Part shown: piece by piece, positions 26,026-34,689 of the stretch
Position numbering within the stretch: the first letter of the stretch is position 1
Layout of the letters: the number at the start of each line of letters is the position of its first letter
Assembly: GCA_036397995.1 (NCBI GenBank)
Contig: DASWHX010000058.1
Span: forward strand, 1 to 34,737
Reading direction: 5' to 3'
DNA length: 34,737 nt
DNA from: DASWHX01 sp036397995
GTDB taxonomy: Bacteria > Bacteroidota > Bacteroidia > Cytophagales > Cyclobacteriaceae
Program-made: the position numbers and the translations under genes
The notes under the pieces: generated by a model
Told to the model about the DNA's origin: nothing
The model's database searches: none
What the model saw: the letters and a program-made list of their open reading frames with translations, nothing else

Positions 26026-26550
26026 ATGCTGAATTTTGATTTTAATCCATTTCCCATTCTGGAAACTACCCGGTTTTCACTCAGACCTATTTCTGAAATT
26101 GATATTGATGAGATTTTTGAGCTTAGAAGTGACCCGGGAGTCAACAAATACCTGTCACGCAAAACGGCAAGGGATAAGAAAGAGGCCCTGGAATTTATTA
26201 AATCCATAATTGCAGGAATTTTTGCCGGCGAATGGATTTATTGGGGAATTTCCTTTAAAGATGAACAATCATTAATAGGAACAATTTGTCTATGGAATAT
26301 TTCGAAAGAAAAAAAAGAAGCTGAAATTGGCTTTGAATTATTACAGTCATTTCAGGGAAACGGATTCATGAAAGAAATTGCGCCCGCTGTAACGCGGTTT
26401 GGATTCGAGAAAATTCGACTACTCACCATTAATGCTATCACACATCCCAAAAATAAAAGGTCAATTAGAATTTTAGAAAGCCTCGGTTTTACCTATCTTA
26501 AGCAGGAGTCAGCTAAGGAAAGTCTATTCATCAAAAAGGCTTTCAATTGA
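26026..26550 (+). CDS. GNAT N-acetyltransferase, RimJ/RimL-like
   Basis: A 174-residue Acetyltransf_3-type protein. Visible features: ETTRFSLRPISEIDIDEIFEL at the N-terminus, GTICLWNISKEKKEAEIGFELL, the acetyl-CoA loop SFQGNGFMKEI (Q-x-N-G-F), and ITHPKNKRSIRILESLGF. Such enzymes acetylate protein N-termini, antibiotics or small amines; the substrate is unknown. It is unrelated to the larger YghO-like GNAT of the PKS operon. It starts 50 bases after DUF2892, which could be one transcript, and no terminator was seen between them. Confidence 0.85.
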   Translation: MLNFDFNPFPILETTRFSLRPISEIDIDEIFELRSDPGVNKYLSRKTARDKKEALEFIKSIIAGIFAGEWIYWGISFKDEQSLIGTICLWNISKEKKEAEIGFELLQSFQGNGFMKEIAPAVTRFGFEKIRLLTINAITHPKNKRSIRILESLGFTYLKQESAKESLFIKKAFN

Positions 26551-26640
26551 AATTCAATAAAAATCATTCCAATTCGAATAATTTTTGTTGTCTGATTCAG
26601 CAAAAAAGTGCATTTTCATAACAGAACATCCAGACCAATT

Positions 26641-27291
26641 ATGAACAGCGAAATAATGGAATTATTAATGGGTAACCGGGAGTGGGTTGAAAGGACACAT
26701 CAGAAATTTCCAGATTTCTTTGAAAATCTCGCTAAAGGTCAGTCCCCAAAATTTTTGTGGATTGGTTGTTCCGACAGCAGGGTTCCTGCTACAGAGGTTA
26801 CTAATGCTTTACCCGGATCCATTTTTGTGCAAAGGAATATTGGGAATATAGTGGTACACACAGATTCAAATTTATTAAGTGTTGTTCATTACGCGATAAA
26901 GGTTCTAAAAGTAAAGCACATCATTGTTTGCGGACATTACGGCTGTGGTGGGGTTTTGTCAGCTATGGGTAATAATCACTTTGGCTTTCTGGATAACTGG
27001 CTGGTTCACATAAAAGATGTTTACCGCTTACATAAACCTGAACTCGATGCAATTGAAGATACTACCAAGAGAGGAGATCGGTTTGTGGAATTGAATGTGA
27101 AAGAGCAGGTCAATAATCTCTCCATGGTATCTTTTATCCAGGAAGAATGGGAATCGGGCGAGTATCCTTACATTCATGGCTGGGTATACAGCTTAAATGA
27201 TGGACTGATAAGAAACCTGGGAATTTCTATCAACTCTTCGGAACATTTGGACGAGGTGTACCAGTATTCCGCAATGAAAAGGACTGAGTAA
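26641..27291 (+). CDS. Beta-class carbonic anhydrase
   Basis: A 216-residue enzyme interconverting CO2 and bicarbonate in the cytoplasm. The zinc site and catalytic dyad are clear: Cys43, Asp45 and Arg47 in GCSDSRVPA, and His99 and Cys102 in CGHYGCGG. ATG 26641 begins MNSEIMELLMGNREW, the usual start for this family. The frame also allows a GTG at 26608, adding 11 residues with no known role. It is independently transcribed as far as can be told, between a GNAT gene and a DUF1697 gene. Confidence 0.95.
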   Translation: MNSEIMELLMGNREWVERTHQKFPDFFENLAKGQSPKFLWIGCSDSRVPATEVTNALPGSIFVQRNIGNIVVHTDSNLLSVVHYAIKVLKVKHIIVCGHYGCGGVLSAMGNNHFGFLDNWLVHIKDVYRLHKPELDAIEDTTKRGDRFVELNVKEQVNNLSMVSFIQEEWESGEYPYIHGWVYSLNDGLIRNLGISINSSEHLDEVYQYSAMKRTE

Positions 27292-27319
27292 TTTTTGATG
27301 TCGCATTAAACACATCCAG

Positions 27320-27865
27320 GTGGGGGTTTATATTTCTATTCTTCGCGGTATTAATGTAAGTGGTCAGAAGTTAATTAAGATGGTTGACCTGGTAAAACAT
27401 TTTCAATCGCTTGGCATGAAGCAGGTCAGAACTTATATACAAAGCGGCAATATAATTTTTCAATGCTCTGATTCCGCTCCCGGCAAGATTGCCCTAAAGA
27501 TTGAAAAAAAAATCAAAAAAGAGTATGGTTTTGACGTTCCGGTAATTGTGAAAAGTGCAAAAGACATCGAAAAAACTCTAAACAATAATCCCTTCCTGAA
27601 GCGGGGTGAAAGTAGCAACCAATTGTATGTAACTTTTCTATCGGATGTGCCCAAAAGGGAACTGGTTAATTCTATTAATGCGAAACAATATTTGCCGGAA
27701 GAGTTTATCTGGGATAAAGATCGAATCTACTTTTTCTCTCCTCATGGATATGGAAATGCAAAGATGAATAATAATTTCTTTGAAAATAAATTGAAATTGA
27801 AAGCTACAACCAGAAACTGGAAAACGGTGATTAAGCTGTTTGAGCTCGCGGCGCAGGCTGATTAA
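27320..27865 (+). CDS. DUF1697 family protein
   Basis: A 181-residue protein with the DUF1697 hallmark opening YISILRGINVSGQKLIKM and RTYIQSGNIIFQ, and the C-terminal TTRNWKTVIKL. The family is common and soluble, with no established activity. The start is GTG at 27320, which fits the conserved N-terminus exactly, so no upstream ATG is needed. It follows the carbonic anhydrase by 28 bases. The 99-base gap after it contains the 13-base palindrome ACTAAA-A-TTTAGT at 27897-27909. Confidence 0.85.
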   Translation: MGVYISILRGINVSGQKLIKMVDLVKHFQSLGMKQVRTYIQSGNIIFQCSDSAPGKIALKIEKKIKKEYGFDVPVIVKSAKDIEKTLNNNPFLKRGESSNQLYVTFLSDVPKRELVNSINAKQYLPEEFIWDKDRIYFFSPHGYGNAKMNNNFFENKLKLKATTRNWKTVIKLFELAAQAD

Positions 27866-27964
27866 CCATTCTTTTTGGGCCTTCTACTTCAACTTTACTA
27901 AAATTTAGTTTTTATCCCATTTAAAAAGCGGTAAATTCAATAGTCTAACAAAATTAGCCTGGTC

Positions 27965-28483
27965 ATGAAAAGAATTTATTTTTACTTTTTTGGGATTTTG
28001 CTTATTTCCGCGTGTGAGGATGACGATAAGTATTTTCAGAATTTTGAAAATACCCGGGATGCATCTGTTCCCGCTGTTACCTCTTACGATGGATCGCTTA
28101 AAGTAAGTTTAAATGATGAAAATAACATTCCAATAACTAAGCTGGATTTGAGAATTCACCTGGAATATAGTAAGGCACTAAGTACAACTACTACGCATTA
28201 CTATAAGGTTCAGGGCACCGGACTCTACAGCTGCAATTCCTCGGTGAATGGAGATGCAATTATATCCGAAGGAATTTTTTCAGTCAGAAAATCAGATCCT
28301 GAAAGATTCATTGCGCTGACATTTTCTGGCGGCAAACTGGCTAACCAGACCTTGCGGCTAAATCTTTCTGAAATTGATGGAAATGAAATTTCAGGTAAAT
28401 GGTTCAATGTTCTCGATTCAGAAGGTGGAACTTTATTTGGAAATACAGACTGTCAAAGAGGATTGCTATCTCTCCCAAAATAA
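27965..28483 (+). CDS. Lipoprotein of unknown function
   Basis: A 172-residue protein with a textbook lipoprotein leader (MKRIYFYFFGILLISAC, lipobox LISAC, Cys17) followed by Asp-rich DDDK, then beta-rich sequence without recognised motifs (for example SYDGSLKVSLNDE and ISGKWFNVLDSEGG). Two later cysteines (in GLYSCNSS and NTDCQRG) could form a disulfide. The C-terminal part has lipocalin-like flavour, but I would not assign it. It is convergent with the amidohydrolase pair across a strong shared terminator. Confidence 0.75.
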   Translation: MKRIYFYFFGILLISACEDDDKYFQNFENTRDASVPAVTSYDGSLKVSLNDENNIPITKLDLRIHLEYSKALSTTTTHYYKVQGTGLYSCNSSVNGDAIISEGIFSVRKSDPERFIALTFSGGKLANQTLRLNLSEIDGNEISGKWFNVLDSEGGTLFGNTDCQRGLLSLPK

Positions 28484-28500
28484 GAACTTAAACCAACTAA

Positions 28501-28532
28501 AAAAAAGCCCCACCTGGTAATGGGGCTTTTTT
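28501..28532. terminator. Strong bidirectional rho-independent terminator
   Basis: A perfect 12-bp stem, AAAAAAGCCCCA (28501-28512) with TGGGGCTTTTTT (28521-28532), surrounds an 8-base loop. A-run and T-run flanks make it work in both directions, serving the lipoprotein gene (+) and the amidohydrolase operon (-). Confidence 0.9.
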
Positions 28533-28534
28533 AA

Positions 28535-29848
28535 TTACTTAATTCCGTATTTTTCTTTATACTTCTTATATAAGGATTGTTGCATTCCATCCAGGGTTAT
28601 TCTTCTTCCCTGAATGTACGCCTGATTTAAAATGCTCGTCTTCATATCCAGGGCGTCTCCTTCAGAAACAAATAAGGTAGCGTCTTTCCCAACCGCAAGT
28701 GATCCAACCTTGTCATCGATCCCAAGTATTTCCGCGGTGTTAAGCGTAATCATCTTAAGAGCTTCCTCCTTTTCTCCACCGAAAGCAGCAACAGTGCCTG
28801 CCGTAAACATCAGATTTCTTGCACTTTGCGGTGCTGATCCCTGTGAATACCCAAGGCTCACCTTTATACCTTCTTTCTGAAGCATTGATGGCAGCCGGTA
28901 TGGAAGGTCATAATCTGTTCCTGAAGTGCTTGGAGTATTATGAACTTCCTCAATTATTACCGGAATATTATTTTCCTTGATGAAACTTGTCACGAACAGA
29001 GCCTGGTCCGCGGTAATCAGAACAATTTTCTGCACTCCTTGCTCTTTCGCAAAACGAATGCTTTCCACAATTTCTTTAGCATTGTTACTGTGAATGTATA
29101 AGGTTTTGGTTCCATCGAATAACCCTTTCATCGCCTCAAGTTTTAAATTGGGAGCTTTAGGGGCGACCAATTTCGTATATGAAGTGGCGTCTCTAAACAA
29201 TACTTCCAGTTCCTGAACTTGCCTGGGGTAGTTTTCATTATCAGTAAAAGAAAAAGTAAAAGTAGTAAAATCAAAATTCCCTCTGCGTTTGCCGGGCCAG
29301 TTCAAATGGATTCCTTCATCTAATTTGTAGGCAGCATCCTCCCAATTCCATGCATCTAATTGTACAATGGAACTTCCACCTGGTATCGTTCCTCCCTGGG
29401 GCGTAATTTGTGCCATTAATATACCATTGAACCTGTAAGTGGGTATCATTTCTGAATCAGCATTGTAAGCAACGATTGATCTTACATTCGGATTATAATC
29501 TCCCTCTTCATTCAGATCATTCGTAGATCGAACATTACCTACTTCACCCAGGCCAAGTGACGAATTGGGAATAATAAACCCGGGGTAAACATGCTTGCCA
29601 CTAACATCTATTACTTCATAGCCGGTTTCATCAATCCGGACAGCTGTTGCATCAGCAACAATAGTTAACTTGCCATTTTCAAATCCAATAGCAGAATTTT
29701 GGATAACCTGCCCATTACCCAAATGCGCTGTCGCCCCCTTAAGCAATACCGGCCTGCTCTGGGCAGCCGCGGGAATCAAAGGGTATTGAGCGTATGACAT
29801 TGTGCATACAGCCATCAATAGAATTGTAATTATGTTTCTTGTTTTCAT
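28535..29848 (-). CDS. Periplasmic amidohydrolase-like protein lacking the HxH metal motif
   Basis: A 437-residue exported protein (signal MKTRNIITILLMAVCTMSYA) with the amidohydrolase-1 layout: an N-terminal beta segment GATAHLGNGQVIQNSAIGFENG, PGFI at about residue 95, and the C-terminal signature VGSLAVGKDATLFVSEGDAL. After PGFI, where active members have D-x-H-x-H, it reads IPNSSLGLG, so the first two metal ligands are absent. It is probably not a classical hydrolase; it may be a partner of the larger protein encoded just upstream, 9-18 bases away in the same operon. ATG 29857 is an alternative start three codons earlier; GAGG precedes both, and 29848 gives the more standard leader. Confidence 0.8.
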   Translation of the reverse strand: MKTRNIITILLMAVCTMSYAQYPLIPAAAQSRPVLLKGATAHLGNGQVIQNSAIGFENGKLTIVADATAVRIDETGYEVIDVSGKHVYPGFIIPNSSLGLGEVGNVRSTNDLNEEGDYNPNVRSIVAYNADSEMIPTYRFNGILMAQITPQGGTIPGGSSIVQLDAWNWEDAAYKLDEGIHLNWPGKRRGNFDFTTFTFSFTDNENYPRQVQELEVLFRDATSYTKLVAPKAPNLKLEAMKGLFDGTKTLYIHSNNAKEIVESIRFAKEQGVQKIVLITADQALFVTSFIKENNIPVIIEEVHNTPSTSGTDYDLPYRLPSMLQKEGIKVSLGYSQGSAPQSARNLMFTAGTVAAFGGEKEEALKMITLNTAEILGIDDKVGSLAVGKDATLFVSEGDALDMKTSILNQAYIQGRRITLDGMQQSLYKKYKEKYGIK

Positions 29849-29866
29849 GATATTCATTTCCTCAGG

Positions 29867-32800
29867 TTATTTATTTTCAAACAAATATTCGTAGCCGGTA
29901 AAATCTTCGCAATGAAAATCTCTTTGAGGTCTGCTAAAAGGTCTGGCGGTTCTGGCACCGCCGGCTTTTGCATCTTTCATTTTAGCGATCAGCCTTGCCC
30001 GCTCCGCTTCAATCCACTTTCTCATTTCCATATCTTTCTCTACATCGAAATACACCACACCGTCAACAATGGTTTTCAATGGTTTTGCATAAATACTCAG
30101 CGGATTCTCATTCCATAAAACAACATCAGCATCTTTTCCAACTTTTACACTTCCCATTCTATTATCCAGATGTAAAAGTTTAGCAGGGTTTAGAGTAACC
30201 ATTTTCCAGGCTTCTTCTTCAGACATACCTGCATACTTCACAGATTTTGCGGCTTCCTGGTTTAGTCTTCGAATCATTTCACCATCATCAGAATTTATTG
30301 CCACCGTTACTCCGGCACCGGCCATCAAAGCGGGGTTATATGGAATAGCATATCTTACTTCCCATTTATATGCCCACCAATCAGCAAACGTTGAGCCGCC
30401 GGCACCATGCGCGGCCATCTTATCGGCAACTTTGTAACCCTCCAAAATGTGGGTGAACGTGTTTACATTAAAATTAAATTTCCCGGCTACTTTCATCATC
30501 ATATTTATTTCAGATTGTACATAAGAGTGACAACTGATAAACCTTTGCTTGTTGATGATTTCCGCCATAGTTTCCATTGCTAAATCCCGGCGTGGTTTCA
30601 CTACTCCTGACTTATTCTTCAGCGCATTGTACGCTTTCATTTGTTTATCATAGTCTCTTGCGGCAGTAAATGCGTCCATGTAAACCTGCTCCACTCCCAT
30701 TCTGGTTTGCGGGAAGCGAATCGATTGTGCATTTGTTGATCGCTTCACATTTTCACCTAAAGCAAACTTTATAAATTCGTCAGCATTCTCTATCAGCATT
30801 TCCTGAGGAGATTTTCCCCATCGAAATTTCACTAACCCGCTTTGACCACCTATTGGGTTTGCCGAGCCATGCAAAATCTGTGCTGCGGTAACACCACCGG
30901 CAAGAGCCCTGTATATTCCGATATCTTCAGAGTCAATTACATCTTTCATGCGAACCATTCCGGAATTTGAGACTACGTCATTAATTCCATCATTCGCAAG
31001 GTGAGAATGTTCATCGATAATTCCGGAAGTCAAATGTTTACCGGTTCCATCAACTATTTTTGCACCGGCCACTGTAAGATCCTTACCAATCCTGGCAATT
31101 TTGCCATTTTGTAATAATACATCCGTATTCTCTAAAATGCCATCCGACTCATTGGTCCAAACAGTTGCATTCTTAATAAGCAGCGTTTCAACTACCGGTA
31201 CTGTTTCATTACCATAAGCCATGAAAGGGTAAACGACTTTCCCTAAATCTGACGGGGTATCATCAGAGGAATTATCTTTCCTGTTATTTCCTCCGGAAGC
31301 GGCAGATGCAAAGGTAGCCGACCAATCTATCCAGTTTCCATTCACAAGCTGTCCTTTGCCATTCCAACCTGAACCTTGTTGTCCGGGAGTACCGGAGAAC
31401 CATCCTGAAAGGCGTACCATCCCCTTCGCATCTTTGTCCGGTTTGTACAATAAGGTAATCAGATCTCCGTCAATTTTAGCATCCACGCTAATGTTTGTAC
31501 TGTCATTAACTTTTATCTTGAAGGTATTTTTACCCGCTTCACCTGAAACCTCTAAACTCTGTGAAGAATTATTTACAGACAATGTATAATTCGCGCTATA
31601 ATCTTTATCATCTGTTTTTAGTACAAATGGTTTTCCCTGGATCCAGTTTTCAAAGATTATCGCATCATCGCTAAATATATTCCCATTCGTGATTATGAAA
31701 TTGGCATATTTACCGGCTGCAAGGCTTCCTACTTTATCATATACCCTCAGCAAGTTGGCCGGAGTAAACGTCATTGCTTTAAGAGCTCCTTGTTCGCTCA
31801 GGCCATATTTAACAGCTTTTCTCAGGTTCGTCCAAAAATTATTTTTTGCTCTTAAGTCATCAGTGGTGAGAGCAAAATTAATTCCCGCTTTTTCTAATGC
31901 AGCCGGATTCGCCGGGGCAAGTTCCCAATGTTTTAAGTCTTCCAGTGAAACTCTCAATGCATCAACCGGATCATCAACATCAACTGCTTCAGGAAAATTA
32001 ATGGGCAATATAATCGAAGCATTTGTTGCTTTGATTTCGTTAATCCTACGGTATTCATCTCCATTACCTTTTATGATATATTGAGTTCCGAATTCATCAC
32101 CTAATTTGTCAGCTCTGAGTATTTCCTTCCAGTTTGAAACTTCAAATAATTGGGGGTATCGCTGAGTTGTCAACCATGCATCCAGTGATTTATCCGTAAA
32201 AGTTTTATTAGGAAGACTGTTATACCATTCGGCATCAAAACGTGTTTGCCTCAACACAGCTGTAAAACCCATTCTGCTGCTGGGGTATTGCTGACTTGAA
32301 GTTCCTTTGTCGAAGGCGTAGTTGGCGGCCGCCACTGAGACCAGAAGTTCCTTGTTGGCAGTTTCTTCACCTAAAGTAACGAAAGCTCCCGTTCCTCTGG
32401 CCAACCCATCTGCTCTAAAAGTTAAAGCGCTGCCAAATCCAATATCGCGCAATGATTTTCCAGACTTGGAATCAGGACTAAATTCATCTGAGGCGTTGTA
32501 TTCAGATTTAATCGCCTCATTTGCATTGTACGCTCCTTTTGTATCAGAATTAATTTGTTCACGACCTCCAAATCCTCCTCCACGCCTTCGCTCCACTTCC
32601 GGAAGTCCATAACTGGTGAATGGGTCGATCATTGATGGATAAATGAACTTTCCTGCCAAATCCACCTGGATGTAACCTGCAGGAATAGAGAGGTTTGCTC
32701 CAACATTTTCAATCTTACCATCACGTATCAGGATTGTCCCTTTGTCGATTTTAGTTTGGTAATCGACATATATGGTTGCATTTGTCAGGGCGTAAGCTTT

Positions 32801-32902
32801 AGTTCTTACATCCTGCACGTCATTGACCGGAAATGTCTCCTGGGCCAGGAGATTTCCCTGCCAAAACAGCAAGCCAAATAGCAGTAATAAATTTTTTCTC
32901 AT
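29867..32902 (-). CDS. Tandem amidohydrolase: degenerate N-terminal plus intact C-terminal domain
   Basis: A 1011-residue exported protein with signal MRKNLLLLFGLLFWQGNLLAQ. The first amidohydrolase domain (about 30-440) has lost the metal motif: PSMIDPFTS instead of D-x-H-x-H. A beta-rich middle (about 440-590) and an Asn/Ser/Asp linker follow. The second domain (about 595-980) is intact: DEHSH (His632, His634), CHSY (His792), THILEG (His818) and NSDD (Asp872), with KVGKDADVVLWNENP near its end. It probably hydrolyses a C-N bond in the periplasm; the substrate is unknown. The next gene encodes a second motif-less amidohydrolase-like protein, 9-18 bases away, so the two likely form one transcript and perhaps one complex. 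Confidence 0.87.
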   Translation of the reverse strand: MRKNLLLLFGLLFWQGNLLAQETFPVNDVQDVRTKAYALTNATIYVDYQTKIDKGTILIRDGKIENVGANLSIPAGYIQVDLAGKFIYPSMIDPFTSYGLPEVERRRGGGFGGREQINSDTKGAYNANEAIKSEYNASDEFSPDSKSGKSLRDIGFGSALTFRADGLARGTGAFVTLGEETANKELLVSVAAANYAFDKGTSSQQYPSSRMGFTAVLRQTRFDAEWYNSLPNKTFTDKSLDAWLTTQRYPQLFEVSNWKEILRADKLGDEFGTQYIIKGNGDEYRRINEIKATNASIILPINFPEAVDVDDPVDALRVSLEDLKHWELAPANPAALEKAGINFALTTDDLRAKNNFWTNLRKAVKYGLSEQGALKAMTFTPANLLRVYDKVGSLAAGKYANFIITNGNIFSDDAIIFENWIQGKPFVLKTDDKDYSANYTLSVNNSSQSLEVSGEAGKNTFKIKVNDSTNISVDAKIDGDLITLLYKPDKDAKGMVRLSGWFSGTPGQQGSGWNGKGQLVNGNWIDWSATFASAASGGNNRKDNSSDDTPSDLGKVVYPFMAYGNETVPVVETLLIKNATVWTNESDGILENTDVLLQNGKIARIGKDLTVAGAKIVDGTGKHLTSGIIDEHSHLANDGINDVVSNSGMVRMKDVIDSEDIGIYRALAGGVTAAQILHGSANPIGGQSGLVKFRWGKSPQEMLIENADEFIKFALGENVKRSTNAQSIRFPQTRMGVEQVYMDAFTAARDYDKQMKAYNALKNKSGVVKPRRDLAMETMAEIINKQRFISCHSYVQSEINMMMKVAGKFNFNVNTFTHILEGYKVADKMAAHGAGGSTFADWWAYKWEVRYAIPYNPALMAGAGVTVAINSDDGEMIRRLNQEAAKSVKYAGMSEEEAWKMVTLNPAKLLHLDNRMGSVKVGKDADVVLWNENPLSIYAKPLKTIVDGVVYFDVEKDMEMRKWIEAERARLIAKMKDAKAGGARTARPFSRPQRDFHCEDFTGYEYLFENK

Positions 32903-32917
32903 GATTTCATTAAGTTA

Positions 32918-32946
32918 GTTAATTAAAGAGGCGAAAGTTAATTAAA
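32918..32946. repeat. GTTAATTAAA direct repeats in divergent promoter region
   Basis: Two exact 10-base copies at 32918-32927 and 32937-32946, 19 bases apart start to start, each containing the palindrome TTAATTAA. They lie in the 150-base gap between the divergent amidohydrolase operon and the lipoprotein gene, so they could be operator sites. In A+T-rich DNA, chance is plausible. Confidence 0.3.
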
Positions 32947-33052
32947 ATCTTTAGTATCCTTGGTCGTAATTTGGGATTCCCGATTGGAATTTTGACGAAT
33001 GGTTTATACTGATTATCAAAGTCTGACAATAATATAATTCGATTGCACTAAA

Positions 33053-33880
33053 GTGAAAAAAATCCTCAATTTTAGGCTAATAATTATCCTGATGCTGATT
33101 GGCGCATGCCATTCCAGGGATAAATCGCTCAAAGAAGATTTAGCGCTTAAGGATACGCTAACCGGCGGCTGGATTACTTCAAATAGCAATGCAAATCCCC
33201 TAGGATTTGTTTTTCTACCCAATGGGAGATTCGAAGCTGAAAACTTTGCCAGGGGACCAAGTGGAGTTTGGATACTCCGGTCAGATTCGTTAATTATTTT
33301 AATGAGAACCGTTGAGCAAGATCAAAAGTTTTCTTTTAAGATGAGGTTTGAAAATGGAGAGTTGCTTTTGAACAACTCCTCAGACCAGATGAGATTTTCG
33401 AGGCGGCCTTATGGAGTAAATCCTGTTTTCCTAAGTGATAGATTTGAGTCTATTACCAGGGGAATAAATCAAAGAAACCTGAACCAAGCCGAAAATATTA
33501 TGGAGCTTCCAGCTTCCGGTAATTCAGAAGGTAGTCAGATTTTAGGTTTATGGGAGAATGAAAACACCCCGGAAAAACTTGCAGCTACAGAACCGGTAAA
33601 AGACAATGTATTTGCCGGCTTCTCTGAATACTATTTTATTGAAGGGCATCTGATTTGCAAAAAAGGACCCATGGAGAATCTTCTTTTTGAGAACAATGAA
33701 ATTGTTCTGTGGACTGACTCCTTGTTAAATATTTTACAGCCCACCGAAATTGATTTGAAATCTAAAGCAGAAGTAGAATTAGAGAAAGTCAGCAGATATT
33801 TGAAAGCATATGGAATCCATGAAGACAATGGAGTATTTTTCAGGATCGAAGAATCCGGAGTTTCAGCGCCAGATTCCTGA
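33053..33880 (+). CDS. Lipoprotein, lipocalin-like, unknown function
   Basis: A 275-residue protein starting at GTG 33053, with a lipoprotein leader (MKKILNFRLIIILMLIGAC, Cys19). Residues about 35-120 (GGWITSNSNANPLGFVFLPNG and SGVWILRSDSLIILM) look like a small beta-barrel of the lipocalin-like type seen in many Bacteroidota lipoproteins. A second, similar segment (ILGLWENENTPEKL, about 165 onward) suggests a duplication. No function is assigned. It is divergent from the amidohydrolase operon and convergent with the GDCCVxC gene; no strong terminator was seen in the 63-base gap after it. Confidence 0.7.
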   Translation: MKKILNFRLIIILMLIGACHSRDKSLKEDLALKDTLTGGWITSNSNANPLGFVFLPNGRFEAENFARGPSGVWILRSDSLIILMRTVEQDQKFSFKMRFENGELLLNNSSDQMRFSRRPYGVNPVFLSDRFESITRGINQRNLNQAENIMELPASGNSEGSQILGLWENENTPEKLAATEPVKDNVFAGFSEYYFIEGHLICKKGPMENLLFENNEIVLWTDSLLNILQPTEIDLKSKAEVELEKVSRYLKAYGIHEDNGVFFRIEESGVSAPDS

Positions 33881-33943
33881 GGTGAGGAAACATATTAGCC
33901 TGAAAAGACCTCATCTAGCTGAACAAGTAGATTTACCACTGAT

Positions 33944-34141
33944 TTAACTTTGTTTTGAAGGACACTTTACTGTCCCGTATGAACAGAATACGCAGCAATC
34001 TCCTGCTGCAGGCCTTAGTACCGTATTACAATTTTCGCATTCATAGAAAAACTGACAAGCGTCCTCCGGCATAATTTCTTTCTTCTGATGACCGCAGACC
34101 GGACACGTGATTACAGACTCAAACGTGATTAGCTTTTTCAT
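33944..34141 (-). CDS. GDCCVxC-domain Cys-rich protein
   Basis: A 65-residue protein carrying nine cysteines. CPVC (Cys13, Cys16) and CENC (Cys35, Cys38) could form a zinc-ribbon-like site, and GDCCVFC (residues 48-53) is the family hallmark. The family is named GDCCVxC domain-containing (seleno)protein, because some members use selenocysteine in this motif; here every position is cysteine. A thiol-based redox or metal-handling role is likely but unproven. The ATG at 34141 overlaps the stop of a 68-codon open frame upstream (ATGA), and ArsC lies beyond it, so it may be the last gene of an arsC-led transcript. Confidence 0.85.
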   Translation of the reverse strand: MKKLITFESVITCPVCGHQKKEIMPEDACQFFYECENCNTVLRPAAGDCCVFCSYGTVKCPSKQS

Positions 34142-34344
34142 GCTTGCTTTCTTTTCAAAAACCCTTTTTGTTCCGATTCATGGAGTAATTGTGAATGTTC
34201 AATTTCATTAATAGACTTTATCCTTAAACCTATGCGATAGTTTTTTAACTGAAATGATGGTGTCAGGTCAGAATAAAATCTTGCGAATGGATTCCCATGA
34301 ATAAAAAAATTCTTAAGAGCCAGAGTTTTTATTGATAATTTTTG
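34138..34344 (-). CDS. 68-codon open frame between arsC and GDCCVxC, no canonical start
   Basis: Directly after the ArsC-family stop (34345-34347), the same frame stays open for 68 codons and ends in a TGA that overlaps the GDCCVxC ATG (ATGA). The translation looks protein-like (HGNPFARFYSDLTPSFQL, NYRIGLRIKSINEIEHSQLL). The only start candidates are CTG codons (codons 8 and 27) or a TTG near the end; there is no ATG or GTG. It may be a remnant of a broken gene, a gene with a rare start, or a chance frame. No family is recognised. Confidence 0.3.
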   Translation of the reverse strand, partial: QKLSIKTLALKNFFIHGNPFARFYSDLTPSFQLKNYRIGLRIKSINEIEHSQLLHESEQKGFLKRKQA

Positions 34345-34689
34345 TTAGTAGAGTTTGGAAACATTTTCAGGCGGTCTTCCTAATACGGCTTTTCTCCCTT
34401 TCACCACAATGGGTCGCTCAATCAAAACCGGATTCTTAACCAAGGCTTCAATCCATTGCTTCCTGGATAATTGCTTTCCCTTAAATTTCTCCTTATAAAG
34501 GGTCTCGCCTTTGCGAACAATGTCCTCCGCATCCAGATCTAACTTGTCCAGGATTCCCTCCAGTTCTTTTGAGTCAGGTGTATCTTTTAAATATTGAATT
34601 ATTTCAATGTTCTTCTCCCTCTTTTCAAGCAAGGCGAGCGTTTGCCTGCTTTTCATGCACCTGGGATTATGGTATATGGTAACCATCAA
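34345..34689 (-). CDS. arsC: ArsC-family protein (arsenate reductase, glutaredoxin type)
   Basis: A 114-residue thioredoxin-fold protein of the ArsC/Spx superfamily. HNPRCMKSRQTLALL holds the nucleophilic Cys11. Arg59 (in VRKGE), Arg92 (in LIERPIV) and Arg105 (in LGRPPENV) match the arsenate-binding arginines of the ArsC enzymes, which reduce arsenate to arsenite with glutaredoxin. The length is normal. Two ATGs (34689 and 34686) begin the frame, and either is possible. No arsR, acr3 or arsB is in the window, so a detoxification role is not certain; YffB-like members have other roles. Confidence 0.85.
   Translation of the reverse strand: MMVTIYHNPRCMKSRQTLALLEKREKNIEIIQYLKDTPDSKELEGILDKLDLDAEDIVRKGETLYKEKFKGKQLSRKQWIEALVKNPVLIERPIVVKGRKAVLGRPPENVSKLY

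Noticed and set aside
27897..27909. ACTAAA-A-TTTAGT followed by Ts as a terminator
   Set aside because: The single-base centre leaves no room for a hairpin loop; it is at most an operator-like palindrome.
33884..33916. GAGG...CCTC inverted repeat between the lipoprotein and GDCCVxC genes as terminator
   Set aside because: Very short arms, a long loop and no T-run on either strand.
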